64,000 bases of DNA from Methylobacterium sp. WSM2598 (GTDB taxonomy: Bacteria > Pseudomonadota > Alphaproteobacteria > Rhizobiales > Beijerinckiaceae). Below, in pieces: positions 34,453 through 43,123 of the stretch. The notes beneath the pieces were generated by a model. That model was not told the DNA's origin, ran no database searches, and was given only the letters and a program-made list of their open reading frames with translations. The translations under genes were made by a program, and so were the position numbers. The stretch lies in the NCBI RefSeq assembly GCF_000379105.1, contig NZ_KB900609.1, forward strand, positions 4,307,031-4,371,030, in the 5' to 3' direction. The stretch's first letter is position 1. Each line of letters begins with the position of its first letter.

Positions 34453-35301
34453 ATGAACATCCTGTCGATCCAGTCCCACGTCGCCTACGGGCATGTCGGC
34501 AACGCCTCGGCAGTCTTCCCGATGCAGCGGCTCGGGGTCGAGGTCTGGCCGATCCACACGGTGCAGTTCTCCAACCACACCGGCTACGGGGCGTGGCGGG
34601 GCCGGGTCTACGACGGGCCCTCGATCGGCGAGCTCGTCGAGGGCATCGCCGAGCGCGGGGTGCTCGGCGCCTGCGACGGGGTGCTCTCCGGCTACATGGG
34701 CTCGGCCGAGATCGGCGCGGCGATCCTCGGGGCCGTGGCGCGGGTGCGGGCCGCCAATCCCAGGGCGCTCTATTGCTGCGACCCGGTGATCGGCGATGTC
34801 GGCCGCGGCGTCTTCGTGCGCCCGGGCGTGCCCGACTTCATGCGCGACCACGCGGTGCCGGCCGCCGACATCGTCACGCCGAACCAGTTCGAACTCGATC
34901 ACCTCTCGGGCCTGCCGAGCCGCACCCTGGCCGAGGCCAAGCGCGCGGTGGCGGCCGTGCAGGCGCGCGGCCCGCGGGTCGTCCTCGTCACCTCGCTGCA
35001 CACCGCCGAGACGCCCGAGGATTCGATCGACCTGCTGGCCGGCGAGGCCGGGGAGGTCTGGCGCCTGCGCACCCCGAAGCTCGCCATCTCGGTCAACGGG
35101 GCCGGGGACGCGAGCGCCGCCCTGTTCTTCGTCCACTACGCCCGCTCCGGCTCGGCGGCCGAGGCGCTCGGCGCCATGGCGGCCTCGGTCTTCGGCCTCC
35201 TGCGGCGCACCGCCGAGGAGGGCGCGCGCGAGATCCTGACCGTGGCCGCGCAGGACGAGTTCGTGGCGCCGAGCCGGGTCTTCCCGGTCGAGGCGGTGTG
35301 A
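34453..35301 (+). CDS. pdxY: Pyridoxal kinase
   Basis: PdxY phosphorylates pyridoxal in the B6 salvage pathway. The 282-residue ribokinase-fold protein begins NILSIQSHVAYGHVGNASAV and includes VQFSNHTGYGAW, SGYMGSAEIG, YCCDPVIGD and the anion-hole/catalytic block SVNGAGDASAALFFVHY (GAGD with the catalytic Asp). All family motifs are present and the length is normal. The start has no strong ribosome binding site but begins exactly at the conserved N-terminus. Its stop codon touches a 21-bp tandem repeat. Confidence 0.95.
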   Translation: MNILSIQSHVAYGHVGNASAVFPMQRLGVEVWPIHTVQFSNHTGYGAWRGRVYDGPSIGELVEGIAERGVLGACDGVLSGYMGSAEIGAAILGAVARVRAANPRALYCCDPVIGDVGRGVFVRPGVPDFMRDHAVPAADIVTPNQFELDHLSGLPSRTLAEAKRAVAAVQARGPRVVLVTSLHTAETPEDSIDLLAGEAGEVWRLRTPKLAISVNGAGDASAALFFVHYARSGSAAEALGAMAASVFGLLRRTAEEGAREILTVAAQDEFVAPSRVFPVEAV

Positions 35302-35363
35302 TCGCGGCGATGCGCGCCCGCATCGCGGCGATGCACACTGGCATCGCGGCGATGCGCGTGCGT
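35301..35363. repeat. 21-bp tandem repeat, three copies
   Basis: Units start ATCGCGGCGATG at 35301, 35322 and 35343, each 21 bp, diverging in the second half. The first base is part of the pdxY stop codon. Every unit contains the small palindrome ATCGCGGCGAT-like core, so the region could fold as a 3' structure of the pdxY mRNA. Confidence 0.8.
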
Positions 35364-35485
35364 TCGGCACGCCGCTGTGGTGCGGATGTGCTTGCCTGTA
35401 CGCGCAAGGCTGTGCATCGATTCGCGCAGGCTGGCGAACAAGCGGGTTGACCCGCGCCGCCGATGGCCGCGCCGAGGATGAGACG

Positions 35486-35923
35486 ATGGGGCTGTTTCAG
35501 GATGCTTTCACCCGGATCGGCCGGGTGGTCATGTCGTATGCGGGCGATACCGCCTTCCTGCACGCGGCGGCTTCGGGCGCGGCCAACGTCATCCTGGCCG
35601 ACCGGGAGATCGACGAGGAGGAGATCGAGACCGCCCTCACGAATCTCGCCGCCAACCCGATCCTGCAGAAATCCTACGGCGTCCTGAAGCTGGAGCAGGA
35701 ACTGCACGAGGCGATCGCCCGCGCGAAGAGCCGGGCCGGCCGGATCGAGAACCTGCGCTTCCTCTCGGCCATCGCCGACCGGCCCCTCGACCAGCGCCAG
35801 GACGTCTTCCTGATCGCCGCCGACGTCGCCGATCAGGGCGGGATCAGCGAACTGGAGCACAAGGTGCTGGACGAGGTCGCCGAGGCGCTCGGCGTCGACA
35901 AGGCGGCGCTCCTCTCCGCCTGA
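35486..35923 (+). CDS. TerB-like tellurite-resistance-type protein
   Basis: A 145-residue all-alpha protein. The arrangement FLHAAASGAANVILADREIDEEEIETAL, then LEQELHEAIARAK and VADQGGISELEHKVLDEVAEALGVD, corresponds to the TerB/YebE helical fold with acidic metal-binding positions (DREIDEEE and ISELE). TerB-type domains are cytosolic and linked to metal and stress responses, with no well-established reaction. No other ter genes are close, so tellurite resistance itself is not implied. GAGGATGAG upstream supports ATG 35486. Confidence 0.8.
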   Translation: MGLFQDAFTRIGRVVMSYAGDTAFLHAAASGAANVILADREIDEEEIETALTNLAANPILQKSYGVLKLEQELHEAIARAKSRAGRIENLRFLSAIADRPLDQRQDVFLIAADVADQGGISELEHKVLDEVAEALGVDKAALLSA

Positions 35924-36021
35924 GCCGCTCCCTCGCCGCTCCTCTGGGCGGGGCGGGCCCGCGCCATAGGTGGAGGCGGGCCGGGGCCGCGCGAGCCCCG
36001 GCGATGCGGGAGCCGCCGGCC

Positions 36022-36900
36022 ATGGATGTGGGATTTCTCGGGCTCGGCCGGATGGGCCGGCCGATGGCGCTCAACCTCGTCCGGGCCGGGCACCGGGTCC
36101 GGGTCTGGAACCGCACCCGCGAGGCCGCGGCCTCGCTGCGCGAGGCGGGCGCCGAGCCGGTGGAGAGCCCGGCCGAGGCGTTCCGGGGCGACGTCGCCGT
36201 CACCATGCTGGCCGACGACGCGGCCCTGCGCAGCGTCATCGTCGAGGGTGGCGTGCTCGACCAGGGCCAGCGGCCCGCCATCCACGTCGGCATGAGCACG
36301 ATCTCGGTCGCGCTCGCCCGCGACCTCGCCGCCCTGCACGCGCGGGCGGGGGTCGCCTACCTGTCCGCCCCGGTCTTCGGCCGGCCGGACGTGGCGGAGG
36401 CGGGCAAGCTCACCATCGTGGCGGCGGGGCCGGAGGAGGCGATCGCCCGCGCGCAACCGCTGCTCGACGCGATGGGGGCGAGGACGTGGCCCTTCGGGAC
36501 GGAGCCGGCCCGCGCCAACGCGGTCAAGCTCGCCGGCAACTTCCTCGTCGTCAATGCGGTCGCGGCGATGGGCGAGGCGGCGGCGCTGGTGGAGGCCCAC
36601 GGGGTGCCGGGCGCCGACCTCCTCGACCTGATGACGAACACGATCTTCGCGAGCCCGGTCTACAAGGGTTACGGCGCCTCGATCGCGGCGGGCCGCTACG
36701 AGCCGCCGGGCTTCGGCCTGTCGCTGGGCGCCAAGGACATCCGCCTCGCCCTCGCCGCCGGGGAGGCCGCGCGCGTGCCGATGCCGCTCGCGAGCCTCCT
36801 GCGCGACGGGCTGATCGAGGCGATCGCGCACGGCGACGGCGACAAGGACCTCGCCGCCCTCGCCCGCGTGGCCGCCCGGCGCAGCGGCAGGGTCAAGTGA
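36022..36900 (+). CDS. 3-hydroxyisobutyrate dehydrogenase-like NAD(P)-dependent oxidoreductase
   Basis: A 292-residue beta-hydroxyacid dehydrogenase. It has the Rossmann start VGFLGLGRMGRPMALNLVRAGH, substrate-binding HVGMSTISVALARDLA, GRPDVAEAGKLTIVAAG with a proton-relay region, and the catalytic lysine in ANAVKLAGNFLVVNAVA (GXXXK pattern VKLAGN). The C-terminal all-alpha half reads FGLSLGAKDIRLALA. The acceptor substrate of this subgroup is unknown; possibilities are 3-hydroxyisobutyrate, tartronate semialdehyde or succinic semialdehyde. ATG 36022 is chosen because the fold starts there; an upstream ATG at 36004 is possible. Confidence 0.9.
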   Translation: MDVGFLGLGRMGRPMALNLVRAGHRVRVWNRTREAAASLREAGAEPVESPAEAFRGDVAVTMLADDAALRSVIVEGGVLDQGQRPAIHVGMSTISVALARDLAALHARAGVAYLSAPVFGRPDVAEAGKLTIVAAGPEEAIARAQPLLDAMGARTWPFGTEPARANAVKLAGNFLVVNAVAAMGEAAALVEAHGVPGADLLDLMTNTIFASPVYKGYGASIAAGRYEPPGFGLSLGAKDIRLALAAGEAARVPMPLASLLRDGLIEAIAHGDGDKDLAALARVAARRSGRVK

Positions 36901-37108
36901 CGGGCAGGGTCACCTGACGGGCGGGGGAACGCCGCGAGGCGCACCGTCCGGGCCCGCAAGTGGAGCGGCGGCGGGCGGCCAATGAATCGCGCGTAGAGCG
37001 CGCGATGATCCAAGCTCACCCCGAGGCGTGGCGGAACACCCGGCCGCGGCGTCACGTTGTGACGGAACTGCCCGCCCCGGCGGGTTTCTGCTCGCGAACG
37101 GTCGCCCG
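36901..37108. other. Gap before YihY gene
   Basis: About 200 bp that may include the real N-terminus of the next gene: a GTG at 37028 is in frame. I see no operator or terminator with confidence. Confidence 0.35.
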
Positions 37109-38269
37109 ATGACGCCGAATCCCGAACCCGGTCCCGCCTCGCCCGGCGGCGTGACCTCGACCCTCTGGACCGTCTTCCTCGGCCTCGCGCTGGTGCGCCT
37201 CGTGACGGCCCGGCGCGCGCCCGACATCGCCGAGCCCGCCGACCCGACCCGGCATCTCGGCCCGGGCGCGAAATCCTATTCGGGCCGTCCCGCCCAGCGG
37301 GTGGCCGACACCGAGCCGGATCGCGGCCGCCACGCCGAGACCCCGACCGAGATCCCGGCCAAGGGCTGGAAGGACATTCTCTACCGGGTCTACGTCGAAT
37401 TCCAGAAGGACCGGGTGCTGTCGGTCGCGGCGGGCGTGACCTTCTACACGCTGCTGGCGATATTCCCGGCCATCGCGGCGCTGGTCTCCCTCTACGGCCT
37501 GTTCACCGATCCGGCGACGATCAACGACCACCTGTCGCTGCTGCAGGGCGTGCTGCCCTCGGGGGCCCTCGACATCATCGGCGACCAGGTCAAGCGCATC
37601 ACCGCCAAGGGCGGCACCACCCTCGGACTCACCTTCTTCACCAGCCTCGCGATCTCGCTCTGGAGCGCGAATGCGGGCGTCAAGGCGATCTTCGACGCGC
37701 TCAACATCGTCTACGAGGAGGAGGAGAAGCGCAGCTTCATCCGGCTGAACCTGCAATCGCTGGCCTTCACCCTGGGCGGCCTGCTCTTCGTGGTGTTCGC
37801 CCTGACCGGGATCGTGGTGCTGCCGGTGATCCTGAACTTCGTGGGGACGTTCGGCATCTCGATCAGCCCGAAGGCGTGGTACATCGCGCTGCTGCGCTGG
37901 CCGATCCTGCTCGCGGTGCTGCTCCTGGCGCTGGCGGTGCTCTACCGCTACGGCCCGAGCCGGGACAAGCCGCAATGGCGCTGGGTGACGCCCGGCAGCC
38001 TGATCGCCGGGGTGGTCTGGATCATCGGCTCGATCGCCTTCTCCTGGTACGTCGCCCATTTCGGCAGCTACAACGAGACGTACGGGTCGCTCGGGGCCGC
38101 CGTCGGCTTCATGACCTGGATCTGGATCTCGGCGACGATCGTGCTGCTCGGCGGCGAGATCAACGCCGAACTGGAGCACCAGACGATCCGCGACACGACC
38201 GAGGGCGCGCCCGCCCCGCTCGGCACCCGCCGCGCCCGCATGGCCGACACGGTGGGCGCGCCGGCGTGA
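37109..38269 (+). CDS. YihY/BrkB-family membrane protein
   Basis: A polytopic protein with six main helices after a Pro/Arg-rich N-terminal region. The YihY pattern is clear: FQKDRVLSVAAGVTFYTLLAIFPAIAALVSLYGL, GTTLGLTFFTSLAISLWSANAGVKAIFDALN, YGPSRDKPQWRWVTPGSL and FSWYVAHFGSYNETYGSLGAAVGFMTWIW. These proteins are inner-membrane and of unknown function (the old RNase BN label is wrong for them). The N-terminal region differs from E. coli YihY, with an extra TM-like segment (LWTVFLGLALVRLVTA) at residues 15-30. The start is uncertain: ATG 37109 or GTG 37028; neither has a strong ribosome binding site. Confidence 0.88.
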   Translation: MTPNPEPGPASPGGVTSTLWTVFLGLALVRLVTARRAPDIAEPADPTRHLGPGAKSYSGRPAQRVADTEPDRGRHAETPTEIPAKGWKDILYRVYVEFQKDRVLSVAAGVTFYTLLAIFPAIAALVSLYGLFTDPATINDHLSLLQGVLPSGALDIIGDQVKRITAKGGTTLGLTFFTSLAISLWSANAGVKAIFDALNIVYEEEEKRSFIRLNLQSLAFTLGGLLFVVFALTGIVVLPVILNFVGTFGISISPKAWYIALLRWPILLAVLLLALAVLYRYGPSRDKPQWRWVTPGSLIAGVVWIIGSIAFSWYVAHFGSYNETYGSLGAAVGFMTWIWISATIVLLGGEINAELEHQTIRDTTEGAPAPLGTRRARMADTVGAPA

Positions 38270-38338
38270 CGCCCTCCCCGCGCCCCGCGCCGGCCCCTAT
38301 CTAGGGGCCGGATGACGGGACGGCCGAGGGAGGAACCG

Positions 38339-38752
38339 ATGGGCGTGGTCGACGGGGTGCGCGACGAGGCGGCTCTCAGCGAGGAGGAGTGGCGCCAGCG
38401 CCTGACGCCGGAGCAGTACCGGGTGCTGCGCGGCCACGGCACCGAGCGGGCGGGCACCAGTCCCCTCAACCACGAGAAGCGGGCCGGCACCTTCCAGTGC
38501 GCCGGCTGCGGCCAGCCGCTCTTCGAGAGCGACACCAAGTACGAATCGGGCTCCGGCTGGCCGAGCTTCTTCGCGCCGATCGAGGGCGCGGTGGAGACGC
38601 AGGCGGACCGCTCCTTCTTCATGACCCGCACCGAGGTGCATTGCCAGCGCTGCAAGGGCCATCTCGGCCACGTCTTCGAGGACGGCCCGGCCCCGACCGG
38701 CCTGCGCTTCTGCATGAACGGCGCCGCGCTGCGCTTCGAGCCGAAGGAGTGA
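38339..38752 (+). CDS. msrB: Peptide-methionine (R)-S-oxide reductase
   Basis: MsrB reduces the R isomer of methionine sulfoxide in damaged proteins. The 137-residue protein has the expected zinc ligands (CAGCGQ and CQRCKG), GSGWPSFFAPI, HLGHVFEDGP and the catalytic cysteine in RFCMNGAAL, where RYCINSAAL is usual. GAGGAACC places the start at 38339. Apart from the N-terminal lead (MGVVDGVRDEAALSEEEW) the length is standard. It reads in the same direction as the YihY gene. Confidence 0.95.
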   Translation: MGVVDGVRDEAALSEEEWRQRLTPEQYRVLRGHGTERAGTSPLNHEKRAGTFQCAGCGQPLFESDTKYESGSGWPSFFAPIEGAVETQADRSFFMTRTEVHCQRCKGHLGHVFEDGPAPTGLRFCMNGAALRFEPKE

Positions 38753-39247
38753 TCCGGTCTCCCGGCGCGCGGCCCGGGCGCCCGATGATCGGCCGGATCT
38801 CGGACGGGGCGCCCCGCCCCTGACGATGCGCCGGATGCGGCCCGGCGCGGGGGCGGGCTGAATCCGGGCGGTCCGAACGGTTTCCCTCCCGTGGAAGGAA
38901 GCCCGCGGGCGCGAGGGCTTCGCGGCGCCCTCGCGGAGACATGCGGATGAGCGCGGCGGACAATGCCGCAAAACCACGAGGACCGGCCTGCGCCCGGGCC
39001 GGAAGCGACGCTCAACTTAGAAATTCTTCAGCATAAGAGGGCCGTCGACATCCTGTCGATGTCTCTGCGGCATGATCGATGCGGCCGCGGGTGGCCATGA
39101 TTGCTCGAACCGAAGTTCATCAAATACGCACGAGATGATGTGGCGCGCCGAGGCGTCGTCTGATTGATGTCGTCGAAAATTCTTCAAGAAATCACTTGTT
39201 AAGGTTCCATTAACATGTATGCTGCCTCCGAGTCTGCGGAGATAGCA
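38753..39247. other. Upstream region of the unknown three-gene cassette
   Basis: The left half (to about 39000) is GC-rich without a gene. The right half (39015-39247) is distinctly AT-richer and probably holds the cassette promoter. It includes a small palindrome GACATC-ctgtc-GATGTC (about 39049-39065) and two similar AAATTCTTCA stretches (about 39020 and 39178). This is a composition break at the cassette edge. Confidence 0.45.
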
Positions 39248-40414
39248 ATGTCGCCATTTTTCCATTTCTGGAAGATAGTGATCTATTTCTTGTTTCCGCC
39301 GTTGATCGTCGCATTCATGTTTTATGTTGGTCAGGGCTATTATTTCAGCTTCAAAACCTCCTACCCGGATTGGGGGGTCTGGCAGATCAGAGGGATCGTC
39401 GCCGTCGTCGCGTTGCTGATCTACGGCTTCTTGGTGATCGCGGGGCGCGCCCTGGTCGAGGTCTCCGGGGCGAGCCCGTGGCGGCGACGGCTCCTGAAGG
39501 GCGGGTCCCTCCTGATCCTCCTCCTCACGAGCGGGTACGGGGTGTTGGCCGCCTGCATGCTCCTGCTGGAAGGGCCGACGATCCTGCGCGAGAGCATCGC
39601 GACCACGCGGGAGGCCCTGCTTCGGATCCAGGCGGAATCGGCGGCGATCCTGGCGCGCCCCGAGGTCGACGCCCTCGCCTCGCGGGTGAGAAGCCTCGCG
39701 AAGAACCTCGACACCGAGATCAGGAACCCCGTCGCGTGCGGGATCGGGCCGGGCGCGCGCAGGGCCATCGACGGGATCAAGGCCGTCCTGCCCGGCGTCG
39801 AGATCCTCACCGGAACCGGACGGGGTCTCGACTGCAAGGATCGCGCGACGGTCGAGGCCGTGGCGAGGGCCTACGGCAGCATGATCGACAAGGCCCTCGG
39901 CGAGTACCTCGCGCAGCCCTCGCGACAGATGGCCGAGAGGGCATCCCTGAGCCGCGAGATCAGGCTGACCGTCGACCAGGAGGTCGCGCGGCTCAACGAG
40001 AAGGAGAAAGCGCTGATTGGCGTTAACAATTTCCTTTTTGACCAAACTCTCTTCGAAGCGATCGTCCCGACCATCACTCAGGCGAATGCCGAGTACATCA
40101 AGCTTTACAACAAATTGTCGGGTTTTTCAAATCTTGAGAAATTCAAGTTGAAAAGCTATCTCGCAAACAATGCCTACGAGTCCGTCACCTCCCTGGTGCA
40201 GCTCGTTAACGTTTTGATCGAACGATCGAACAGGCCGACGACTTACATCTACATCATGGTTCCATTCGCGATCGATTTCCTGGCGGTGTTCCTGGTCGTC
40301 AACGCGGTGCGGGTGGATCGGGAGCGCGAGGCGAGGCGGCGGCGCCTGAACAGGGACCGCACGCTCCGAGAGAGCGGCGTCACCTACATCTGGTCTCCCA
40401 TCGAGTTGGGCTGA
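39248..40414 (+). CDS. Four-TM membrane protein with large periplasmic helical domain (unknown)
   Basis: About 388 residues. TM helices lie near 8-28 (WKIVIYFLFPPLIVAFMFYV), 48-70 (RGIVAVVALLIYGFLVIAG), 84-106 and 333-355 (YIYIMVPFAIDFLAVFLVV). Between TM3 and TM4 is a roughly 225-residue, mostly helical domain, predicted periplasmic by topology, with exactly two cysteines (C164 in ACGIGPGARR, C196 in DCKDRA) that could form a disulfide. A basic cytoplasmic tail ends the protein (EREARRRRLNRDR). I recognise no family. ATG 39248 has GGAG at correct spacing; ATG 39215 is possible. It heads a cassette with a GTPase and a single-pass partner. Confidence 0.72.
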   Translation: MSPFFHFWKIVIYFLFPPLIVAFMFYVGQGYYFSFKTSYPDWGVWQIRGIVAVVALLIYGFLVIAGRALVEVSGASPWRRRLLKGGSLLILLLTSGYGVLAACMLLLEGPTILRESIATTREALLRIQAESAAILARPEVDALASRVRSLAKNLDTEIRNPVACGIGPGARRAIDGIKAVLPGVEILTGTGRGLDCKDRATVEAVARAYGSMIDKALGEYLAQPSRQMAERASLSREIRLTVDQEVARLNEKEKALIGVNNFLFDQTLFEAIVPTITQANAEYIKLYNKLSGFSNLEKFKLKSYLANNAYESVTSLVQLVNVLIERSNRPTTYIYIMVPFAIDFLAVFLVVNAVRVDREREARRRRLNRDRTLRESGVTYIWSPIELG

Positions 40415-40479
40415 GGCGACGACCGGAGCCGGCCCTCGTCCCGGAAGGCGAGACGTCAAGGAAAGTGGGGCTCAGCATT

Positions 40480-41667
40480 ATGAACGATGCGAACGGACAC
40501 AATTTCTCCAGCGATCGGGCTTTCGACGACGACGACATCGAGCACGCGGATTTCGAGTCGCCTCTGCTGGCTCGCGAGATCATGAGTCATCTGAGAAACA
40601 ACCACATTCACCCGGTCATGATTTTCGGTACGAATTCATCCGGGAAAACCATGATGCTTCTCTCGCTGATCGACTATATCAAATCGTCAGATGACGCCGT
40701 CGTCGATGTCCAGCTCGGGGCGCCGATCTGGCCGCGTCGGCACGGTTACTTCGCGCCCATCGAGGAGGCGGCGCGCGCCTTCTTCGAGAACCAGGTGGCG
40801 GCCTTCGGGCGAGGCTACGCGGCGCCGCGGACGCAGAGAGAAACGCCGTACTTCATCCCGGTCAACATCGTTCACGAAAGACGAACTGTGAAGTTCGCCT
40901 TCCTGGAGGGCATGGGAGAATGGTTCGAGCAGCAGAAACCGGCGGCCGGCCAGGCCGCCGACGCCTCGCGGATGCCGCCCTTCCTGCCATTCAGGAACCT
41001 CCTCAAGGAGATCCTGCAGCACTACGAACTCGGCATGTCGCTCATCTTCGTCGCTCCGACAGTCGCGGGGCCGGATGGGGAATCGGCCGCGAGCTCGCAC
41101 GAGTGCCTGAGCAACGCCATGCATCAGGTCGACCGGCTGCGGGGCAACAAGAACCGCGACAACCTGCTCCTCCTGATCTCGAAGTGGGACGCGTGCTGCC
41201 CTCCGGGCGTGAACGGCAGCGGCTTCTCGGACGCGACGGCGTCGACCGTGCTCGACAGGATCGCGAGATGGCGGGTCGCTTGGCCGAAATTCGCCGCGAT
41301 GACCGGGTTTCCCGCGCATTCCAAGGCGCTGATGCCGTACAGCGCGGCCTGGGTGCAGCCGGATCGGCGCATCACCCACAGTCCGATCTACGCGCCGGTG
41401 TTCAGGAGATTCAATCGGACGCTGTGGAACTGGCTCTACGGCAACGCGACGGCCGCTCTGCCGCATGGCGGCGGCGCGCGGGAGATCCTCTACGCGGACG
41501 TCGTCCCGAGCCCGGTCGAGGAGGCCGGGCCCTACGAGACGCTGACGAGGGTGATGATCCTCTCGGTCTTCTCGAAGCTGTTCCGAGAGCGCAGACATGC
41601 TGGCTGCCGTGGCGGTGTTCGACACGATCGGGGGCTTCTCGGCGCATTACATCGACGTGAAAGGTGA
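40480..41667 (+). CDS. Cytoplasmic P-loop GTPase of an unknown membrane cassette
   Basis: About 395 residues. The P-loop is FGTNSSGKTMML (G50-T57 by ATG 40480). A G3-like strand reads FAFLEGMGEWF (139-149), with Glu in place of the usual Asp. A beta strand SLIFVAPTVAG (187-197) follows, then a G4-type specificity motif LLLLISKWD (229-237, SKxD) and a G5-like YSAA (287-290). This order fits a TRAFAC GTPase (double-GTPase or TRAF-associated conflict-system GTPases have similar features), but I cannot name the family. The N-terminus is acidic (DDDDIEHADFES), and there is no TM segment. The last 24 codons overlap the next gene in another frame. ATG 40480 is preferred over GTG 40465. Confidence 0.72.
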   Translation: MNDANGHNFSSDRAFDDDDIEHADFESPLLAREIMSHLRNNHIHPVMIFGTNSSGKTMMLLSLIDYIKSSDDAVVDVQLGAPIWPRRHGYFAPIEEAARAFFENQVAAFGRGYAAPRTQRETPYFIPVNIVHERRTVKFAFLEGMGEWFEQQKPAAGQAADASRMPPFLPFRNLLKEILQHYELGMSLIFVAPTVAGPDGESAASSHECLSNAMHQVDRLRGNKNRDNLLLLISKWDACCPPGVNGSGFSDATASTVLDRIARWRVAWPKFAAMTGFPAHSKALMPYSAAWVQPDRRITHSPIYAPVFRRFNRTLWNWLYGNATAALPHGGGAREILYADVVPSPVEEAGPYETLTRVMILSVFSKLFRERRHAGCRGGVRHDRGLLGALHRRER

Positions 41668-42991
41668 GGTCAGCCACCACGTCGACGCGCTTCAGGCGAT
41701 CATGGTCCTGTCGAACGACGACGCGATCATGCGTCACGACACGGCCGGGTACTATGTCGTCGCCCGGCGCAACCCGGAGATCGAGGCCACCTGGATCGGT
41801 TGCTACAAGCCGCTGCCGCAGGGCGTCGTCGGGCGTTCCGGCGGGTATTTCGGCTGCGGCCTCTGGCTGTTCGGGACGCACCTGGACGGCGGCGAGGCGG
41901 TCGCGCTGCTGGAAGCGATCATCGGCAGGATCGAGTCCCTGCTATCCTCGGGGCTGATCAGGGACACGGGCGCGTTGCGCCTGGAGGATCTCGAGGGCGA
42001 CGTCTCCAAGCTCCACGACGCCGAGCGGGCGCAGCGGAGCAACCGGCCACGGCAGGGGCTCTCCTTCACCCTCCTGGGCACGCCCGCCGTCATCGACCTC
42101 TCGCGGGAGGCGGATTCCGCGGCGCTGCCCGACGCGCTGACGCGGGCCCAGCGGGACGGCCTGTTCGAGCCCTACGCCAAGGTCCTGATCGCGCGCGACG
42201 CCGCCGCCATGCGCGGCGTCCGGGCACCGGGACCGCGCCTCGACGCGCGCGCCCGCGGGGCCGCCGGCGAGGAGCGCGAGCGCGGCTCGATCTGGTCCGG
42301 CTGGCGAAGCCCGTCCGCCCCGCCGCCGGACCTCGCCAGGCTGCCCCCGCCGCAGGCCCTGCCCCCGCCGCGAGCGGAGGCCGGGCGTGCGCCGAGCGGC
42401 CTCGCGGAGGTGCAGCAGGCCTGGCAGCGTCAGTTCGGCGCCGTGGAGAGGCGGATCGACGCGCTCGACGCCGCGCTGCGGCTCGCCACCCGGCGCAATC
42501 AGGCCGGCCTGCTCGCCCTCGCGGGCGCGAGCGCGATCGGCCTGGGCGCCGTGTCGTGGTGGGGGATCGCGTCGTCGCCTCCGCCGGCCCTCACCTCCTC
42601 CCCCGGCCGGCCGGCCTCGGGGAGCCCTCCCCTGCGATCGAGCGCGGATCCGGCCGCCCGGCAATCCGGTCCTCCCGACGCGCCGCGCGACCGCCAGGAC
42701 CTGCCGGATTCCCGCACGGAAGCCGCGCCGGCACAGCAGGATTTCGGTGCGGTGGTGGGCGCGCTCGAGAAATCGCTTCTGACCTTGCAGGGCCTGATCG
42801 CCAGCAACGACCTCCCGAAGAACCTTGTCGCGAAGCACAATCTTCGCGGAAATTTCAATGAGATCATCGCCGCTCTGCAGCCTGTCGGGGATTTCAGGGT
42901 GCGGGAACTGGTCGACCGGCTGAAGCCACGCGCCGCGGACGAGCCGGCGAAGGTGCCGAACGCCGAGCCGACCCGGAGAGGGAGCCCGTAG
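41597..42991 (+). CDS. Single-pass protein with cytoplasmic N-domain and periplasmic C-domain (unknown)
   Basis: The protein is 464 residues. Residues 1-120 form a compact alpha/beta domain (FSAHYIDVKGEVSHHVDALQ, TAGYYVVARRNPEIEATWIG, SGGYFGCGLWLFGTHLDGG). A Pro/Arg-rich linker leads to a coiled coil (about 268-298, EVQQAWQRQFGAVERRIDAL), one TM helix (about 302-325, AGLLALAGASAIGLGAVSWW), a Pro-rich linker and a helical C-domain (about 375-450, LEKSLLTLQGLIASNDLPKN). It overlaps the GTPase gene by 71 nt, so the two are probably made in fixed proportion. No family recognised; the N-domain may be the GTPase partner or sensor. Confidence 0.68.
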   Translation: MLAAVAVFDTIGGFSAHYIDVKGEVSHHVDALQAIMVLSNDDAIMRHDTAGYYVVARRNPEIEATWIGCYKPLPQGVVGRSGGYFGCGLWLFGTHLDGGEAVALLEAIIGRIESLLSSGLIRDTGALRLEDLEGDVSKLHDAERAQRSNRPRQGLSFTLLGTPAVIDLSREADSAALPDALTRAQRDGLFEPYAKVLIARDAAAMRGVRAPGPRLDARARGAAGEERERGSIWSGWRSPSAPPPDLARLPPPQALPPPRAEAGRAPSGLAEVQQAWQRQFGAVERRIDALDAALRLATRRNQAGLLALAGASAIGLGAVSWWGIASSPPPALTSSPGRPASGSPPLRSSADPAARQSGPPDAPRDRQDLPDSRTEAAPAQQDFGAVVGALEKSLLTLQGLIASNDLPKNLVAKHNLRGNFNEIIAALQPVGDFRVRELVDRLKPRAADEPAKVPNAEPTRRGSP

Positions 42992-43123
42992 CGGCGCCGG
43001 CGGGCCGCCCCGGCGCGGGGTGGCCGGATCGGCGCGCGACCGCGCGCATCCATCGACTCGGCCCCGCCATCCTGACATACGGTGCACCACCGCCCCGCGC
43101 GGTTCCGCCTCTGGAGTTTCGCG

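Noticed and set aside
35301..35363. CRISPR array candidate
   Set aside because: Units are contiguous with no spacers and there are no cas genes, so it is a simple tandem repeat. No CRISPR array was seen elsewhere.
35486..35923. Tellurite resistance operon
   Set aside because: Only a TerB-like protein; no terA, C, D, E or Z genes close by.
38753..39000. Small GC-rich frames between msrB and the unknown cassette
   Set aside because: None has a ribosome binding site or a recognisable domain.
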